Virus record (IMG/VR): IMGVR_UViG_3300007609_000008
Span: 61,422 to 125,421 of that record
Direction: 5' to 3' (one strand)
From: a virus
DNA: 64,000 bases
How positions within the stretch are numbered: position 1 is the first letter of the stretch; each line of letters starts with the position of its first letter. The position numbers and the translations under genes are program-made. A model generated the notes under the pieces. That model did not search any database. It was not told the DNA's origin and was given only the letters and a program-made list of their open reading frames with translations. Of the stretch, positions 60,413-64,000 are shown piece by piece.

Positions 60413-61573
60413 ATGGGTGTAGAATCCAAAATCCGAGAGCTTATGGAAGGCGCTGCAAATCGCCCCAAAGATAAGCAACAAGGTGACGCTTCTAATCCTA
60501 CTCAAGGAGATTCAAACGCTAATCCCGAAATGCAAGACCTTAGTGGTACTGGCAACAAGGAAGGCGGATTGACTTCACCTGTAGGCAAAGCGGCTTCAGG
60601 CAAAGAATCTAAAGACACTACTCTTCCTAAGGGAGCTGGTGCTAAAGAGGCTCCTGCTAACTTCGAGAACGACAAGCCATCTGAGACTGACGTAATGAAA
60701 AAAGCATCAGCCGGTAACGTTGCTAAAGAAGACGTTGACGTAGATGACGAAGTTATTGCCGAAGACGAAGTAGTCGAAGAAGATGCAATCGTTGAAGACG
60801 AAGAAGTATCAGAAGAAGATGCGATCACTGAAGAAGAAGCACTAGAAGAAGCTGCTCTTTTCGAAGCTGATCTGTCTGCACTCTTTGCTGACGAAGAGCA
60901 TCTCACAGAAGAATTTAAAGTAAAAGCAGCCGAAGTATTTGAAGCTGTTGTTACATCACGAGTTAGTGCTGAAATTGCACAAATTGAAGAAGAGCTTACT
61001 GAGGCAGCAAACGTAGAGTTTGAGTCACAGTTGGAGCAAATGGTAGAAAACATTGATAAGTATCTTTCTTATGTTACAGAAAACTGGATGACTGAAAATC
61101 AAATCGCTGTCGAAAGCGGTATTCGTACAGAAGTAACTGAGTCATTTATCAAAGGTTTACAGCAAGTATTCTCAGAGCATTACATTGACGTTCCAGAAGA
61201 AAAGTATGATGTAATGACTGAAATGCAAAGTCAAATTGATGAGCTTACTGCAAAGCTAGACGAGCAAGTTGAGTCTAATATTGCAATTAAAGAAGAAGCC
61301 ATTATGCTGAAGAAGCAATCAGTGCTTGCTAAGATTTCAGAAGACCTTGCGTCTACTGAAGCAGAAAAGTTTGCCGCATTAGTCGAAGACATTACCTACA
61401 CAGGTATGGATTCATATGAGCAAAAACTTCAAGTCGTTAAAGAAAACTATTTTCCAGCCGAAAAGTCGTTGACTGAAGACAAACTTGAAGACACATTTGA
61501 AGCTACATCAGAAGTAACTAATACAGTTATGTCTAAGTATGCTCAAGCAATTTCAAAAACAGCTAAGTTCTAA
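60413..61573 (+). CDS. 22: Prohead scaffold gp22
   Basis: The 386-residue protein is highly acidic and helical, like gp22 (T4 269 aa) but longer. An Asp/Glu-rich N-terminal region (residues 105-150, for example EDEVVEEDAIVEDEE) precedes a coiled-coil core, and the C-terminus (YAQAISKTAKF) is the typical end of cyanophage and marine scaffolds. It forms the prohead core and is degraded by gp21. TAGGAGAATAAAC precedes the ATG. Confidence 0.85.
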   Translation: MGVESKIRELMEGAANRPKDKQQGDASNPTQGDSNANPEMQDLSGTGNKEGGLTSPVGKAASGKESKDTTLPKGAGAKEAPANFENDKPSETDVMKKASAGNVAKEDVDVDDEVIAEDEVVEEDAIVEDEEVSEEDAITEEEALEEAALFEADLSALFADEEHLTEEFKVKAAEVFEAVVTSRVSAEIAQIEEELTEAANVEFESQLEQMVENIDKYLSYVTENWMTENQIAVESGIRTEVTESFIKGLQQVFSEHYIDVPEEKYDVMTEMQSQIDELTAKLDEQVESNIAIKEEAIMLKKQSVLAKISEDLASTEAEKFAALVEDITYTGMDSYEQKLQVVKENYFPAEKSLTEDKLEDTFEATSEVTNTVMSKYAQAISKTAKF

Positions 61574-61584
61574 TATTAATTTTT

Positions 61585-61592
61585 TATAAATA
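61585..61592 (+). promoter_or_regulatory. T4-type late promoter upstream of gp23
   Basis: TATAAATA lies 46 bases before the gp23 ATG, the standard arrangement for T4 gene 23. Confidence 0.88.
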
Positions 61593-61637
61593 GTACTGTT
61601 ATTATAAAAACAAAACTGAAACAACAAGGAGACTTAA

Positions 61638-62912
61638 ATGTATCTTTCAGAGCAAATTGAGAGCAAGTGGGCACCAGTCCTCGAGCATGCAGACCTGCAG
61701 CCTATCGCAGATCCGTATAAGAAGGCCGTAACTGCTGTAGTTCTCGAAAACCAAGAAAAAGCCCTCGCTGAAGAGCGTGGCATCATGGAAGCAACTCACG
61801 CTAACCAAACTGGTGGCGGTGTTGATAACTACGACCCAATCCTAATCAGCCTTGTTAGACGAGCATTGCCTAACTTGATGGCTTATGACGTTGCTGGTGT
61901 TCAGCCAATGACTGGTCCTACTGGTTTGATCTTCGCTATGAAGTCACACTATGAAAGCCAGACTGGTACTGAAGCACTCTTCAACGAAGCTGATACTGAC
62001 TTCTCTGGTAGTTCTGCTGATGGCCCTAACCACGCAGGTTCTAACCCTGTTGACGGTACTTACACTACAGGTACTGGTGTATCTACTGCAACTGCTGAAG
62101 GCTTCGGCGACTCAACTACTCTTAACGAGATGGCTTTCTCAATCGAGAAGACTACTGTTACAGCTAAGTCTCGTGCATTGAAAGCTGAGTACACAATCGA
62201 ACTCGCACAAGACCTGAAAGCAATCCACGGTCTGGACGCTGAGTCTGAGCTTTCTAACATTCTTTCACAAGAAATTCTTGCTGAAATCAACCGTGAAGTA
62301 ATCCGTACTATCTACAAGGTAGCTAAGCCGGGTGCTGCTTCAACTGCAACTGCTGGTACTTTCGACCTTGACGTTGACTCAAACGGTCGTTGGTCAGTAG
62401 AGCGTTTCAAAGGTCTCTTGTTCAACATCGAGCGTGATGCGAACGTGATTGCACAAGATACTCGTAGAGGCAAAGGTAACTTCATCATCTGTTCATCAGA
62501 TGTTGCAAGTGCTCTCGCAATGGCTGGCGTACTCGATTACACACCTGCTCTCTCTACTAACCTAAACGTTGACGATACTGGTAACACTTTCGCTGGTGTT
62601 CTCAACGGTCGTTACAAAGTTTACATCGATCCATACAGTGCTAACACTGGTGCTGCATCGCAGTTCTACGTTGCTGGCTACAAAGGTACTAGCGCATATG
62701 ACGCTGGTCTCTTCTACTGCCCATACGTACCTCTGCAAATGGTTCGTGCGATTGACCCATCGACTTTCCAGCCTAAGATCGGCTTTAAGACTCGTTACGG
62801 CATGATCGCTAACCCATACGTAACTCAGTCTGACGGTACTACTGACGGTGATACATTCACTGCTTCACGTAACCAGTACTACAGAAAAGTTAAAGTCACG
62901 AATCTCATGTAA
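61638..62912 (+). CDS. 23: Major capsid protein gp23
   Basis: The 424-residue protein matches gp23 (T4 521 aa; shorter in marine relatives), with LVRRALPNLMAYDVAGVQPM near residue 73 and the C-terminal IGFKTRYGMIANPYV. The N-terminal propeptide holds GIME/A at residues 48-52, fitting the gp21 cleavage rule (I/L-x-E). CAAGGAGACTTAA precedes the ATG. A strong terminator follows. Codon choice is more host-like than its neighbours (C-ending codons), consistent with high expression. Confidence 0.95.
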   Translation: MYLSEQIESKWAPVLEHADLQPIADPYKKAVTAVVLENQEKALAEERGIMEATHANQTGGGVDNYDPILISLVRRALPNLMAYDVAGVQPMTGPTGLIFAMKSHYESQTGTEALFNEADTDFSGSSADGPNHAGSNPVDGTYTTGTGVSTATAEGFGDSTTLNEMAFSIEKTTVTAKSRALKAEYTIELAQDLKAIHGLDAESELSNILSQEILAEINREVIRTIYKVAKPGAASTATAGTFDLDVDSNGRWSVERFKGLLFNIERDANVIAQDTRRGKGNFIICSSDVASALAMAGVLDYTPALSTNLNVDDTGNTFAGVLNGRYKVYIDPYSANTGAASQFYVAGYKGTSAYDAGLFYCPYVPLQMVRAIDPSTFQPKIGFKTRYGMIANPYVTQSDGTTDGDTFTASRNQYYRKVKVTNLM

Positions 62913-62946
62913 GAATAAAAAGAATTGCTTAAAGCAATCACTTTTG

Positions 62947-62972
62947 AAAGGGCTCTTCGGAGCCCTTTTTTT
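62947..62972 (+). terminator. UUCG-loop terminator after gp23
   Basis: AAAGGGCTC, loop TTCG, GAGCCCTTT, then T residues form a very stable hairpin 35 bases after the gp23 stop. Confidence 0.92.
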
Positions 62973-63019
62973 ATGTCTGTAAAAAAGTGTGACAAACTAG
63001 TAATGTGATTTCAACGTAT

Positions 63020-63027
63020 TATAAATA
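63020..63027 (+). promoter_or_regulatory. T4-type late promoter upstream of the haem/copper enzyme gene
   Basis: TATAAATA lies 33 bases before the ATG at 63060, in non-coding DNA after the gp23 terminator. It places the metabolic gene under late control. Confidence 0.8.
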
Positions 63028-63059
63028 GTACACATTAATTCAATTAACGAAGGTGTATT

Positions 63060-64000
63060 ATGAAAAAACTACTATCGATGGTTACATTTTTTGCTGTAGG
63101 ATTTGTTGCAGGCGGAGTCAACGCACAAACATATACAGAAGAAGTGGCAAATATTATTAACGAGAACTGTGTAGTATGTCATCGTCAAGGCGGCATAGGA
63201 CCAATGAGTTTCGAAACATACGAGCAAGTTCGTCCATGGGCACCACTGATTGCTATGAAAGTAGCATCACGAGAAATGCCTCCTTATGCATACGATCACG
63301 GCATTGGCATTCAAGACCTACAAGGCGATTGGCGACTAGCACAAGAAGATATTGACACAGTAGTAGCATGGGTAAATGGCGGTTCTATTTATGGAGACGC
63401 TGACACAGTAGTACAAGCACCAGAGATGAGAGATCCAGAAGCATGGAACTTTGAAGGCGACTTCGGTGCACCTGACGCAATCATTCCTTCAGTTGCTATT
63501 GACATTCCTGCAAACGGCAATGATCTATGGCACAAGCATCTAGTACCAAGCGGTCTCAGCGAGGACAGATGCATCAAAGCAGTACAAGTGAAGCCACGAG
63601 GTGCAGCTAAGTCAGTAGTACATCACGCTAACTCAAGTATTCTCACAGCAGAAGGGCGTGAAGGCATGCTCACTGAGTACGCTATGGGAAAGTGGGGAGA
63701 GATTGTACCAGAAGGAGTCTGTCGTACGATCCCCGCAGACGCACAAATCAGTTGGGATATTCACATGTTCCCAGGTGGTCTTGGAGCAATGGCCCCAGGT
63801 TCTGTCATCAAAGACAATGTGGTAGAGATTGGTCTCTGGTTATACACAGAAGAGGAAAGCGAACAATTAAAATACAAACAAGATTTGAGTTTGTATCGCT
63901 TAGGGGATCAGGACGATCTGGTTATCCCACCCAATGGATATGCAATGACACAAGGTTTCCATTCTTTCGACCATCCTGTGCGTTTAGATAGTTTCCAACC
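63060..64000 (+). CDS. Exported cytochrome c-domain protein, Cu monooxygenase-like (3' partial)
   Basis: An open frame from the ATG at 63060 to the window edge encodes at least 313 residues. It has a signal peptide (MKKLLSMVTFFAVGF to VNA), then a c-type haem site CVVCH at residues 38-42 in a domain with YEQVRPWAPLI and ASREMPP. The next domain has VVHHANSS and ISWDIHMFPGG, resembling the copper sites of ascorbate-dependent monooxygenases (PHM/DBH type). Bacterial proteins with this two-domain plan occur in marine heterotrophs. AAGGTG precedes the ATG. It would work in the periplasm. The remaining copper ligands lie outside the window. Confidence 0.75.
   Translation, partial: MKKLLSMVTFFAVGFVAGGVNAQTYTEEVANIINENCVVCHRQGGIGPMSFETYEQVRPWAPLIAMKVASREMPPYAYDHGIGIQDLQGDWRLAQEDIDTVVAWVNGGSIYGDADTVVQAPEMRDPEAWNFEGDFGAPDAIIPSVAIDIPANGNDLWHKHLVPSGLSEDRCIKAVQVKPRGAAKSVVHHANSSILTAEGREGMLTEYAMGKWGEIVPEGVCRTIPADAQISWDIHMFPGGLGAMAPGSVIKDNVVEIGLWLYTEEESEQLKYKQDLSLYRLGDQDDLVIPPNGYAMTQGFHSFDHPVRLDSFQ

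Noticed and set aside
60502-61053. 183-codon minus-strand ORF opposite gp22
   Set aside because: It is a serine-rich shadow of the acidic gp22 codons with no start signal.
63692-63991. 99-codon plus-strand ORF near the window end
   Set aside because: It is another frame of the haem/copper enzyme gene, which is open from 63060 to the edge.

Overview
The window is a contiguous piece of a T4-like myovirus genome, most likely from a marine, AT-rich phage. It carries gp32, gp33, gp59, the complete neck-terminase-tail-portal-prohead-capsid run (gp13-14-15-16-17-18-19-20-67-21-22-23, in T4 order) and a full contractile-tail baseplate set (gp4, 54-like, 26, 48, 53, 27, 5, 25, 6, 7-like, 8). The T4-type late promoter octamer TATAAATA recurs in front of structural genes, and the late coactivator gp33 is encoded. 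The host cannot be named from sequence. A circularly permuted tmRNA gene, a form known mainly from Alphaproteobacteria, some Betaproteobacteria and Cyanobacteria, is the best clue, and an alphaproteobacterium is an inference only.

Layout. 1-7.0 kb (+ strand) holds PhoH, a small gene behind a perfect sigma70 promoter, a glycosyltransferase, tRNA-Arg(UCU), a PD-(D/E)XK nuclease, a glycine-zipper exported protein, the permuted tmRNA, a SleB-like membrane-anchored cell wall hydrolase, a sugar-nucleotide epimerase, gp33, gp59 and gp32. 7.05-11.4 kb (- strand) holds gp4, an unknown tail protein, a tube-like baseplate protein (gp54-like), gp26 with a probable -1 frameshift extension, and a 606-aa candidate tape measure. 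11.5-16.6 kb (+) holds two fibre proteins, one of them 521 aa with a Pro/Asn/Tyr-rich repeat, then a prolyl-hydroxylase-type 2OG oxygenase, two paralogous unknowns and a GlcNAc-transferase-type glycosyltransferase. 16.7-38.5 kb (+) holds the baseplate, a 2404-aa giant virion protein and a Tyr/Gly repeat fibre. 38.6-44.2 kb is a second modification island: glycosyltransferase, 2OG-like protein and, on the - strand, a methyltransferase and four tandem paralogous glycosyltransferases. 44.3-49.4 kb is a nest of small and large fibre proteins with shared end motifs. 49.4-62.9 kb is the neck/terminase/tail/head cluster ending at gp23. From 63.06 kb to the window edge there is a partial gene for an exported c-type haem protein resembling copper ascorbate-dependent monooxygenases, behind its own late promoter.

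Most unusual points: (1) two islands in which a low-complexity repeat fibre is followed by a 2-oxoglutarate oxygenase and glycosyltransferases, the first matching the two-step logic of prolyl hydroxylation followed by GlcNAc transfer; (2) a phage permuted tmRNA with a strongly structured spacer; (3) a possible metabolic gene for a haem/copper oxidoreductase under late control; (4) a programmed -1 frameshift signal at the end of gp26, upstream of a tape-measure-like gene; (5) late promoter octamers placed so close to start codons that the transcripts would be leaderless.
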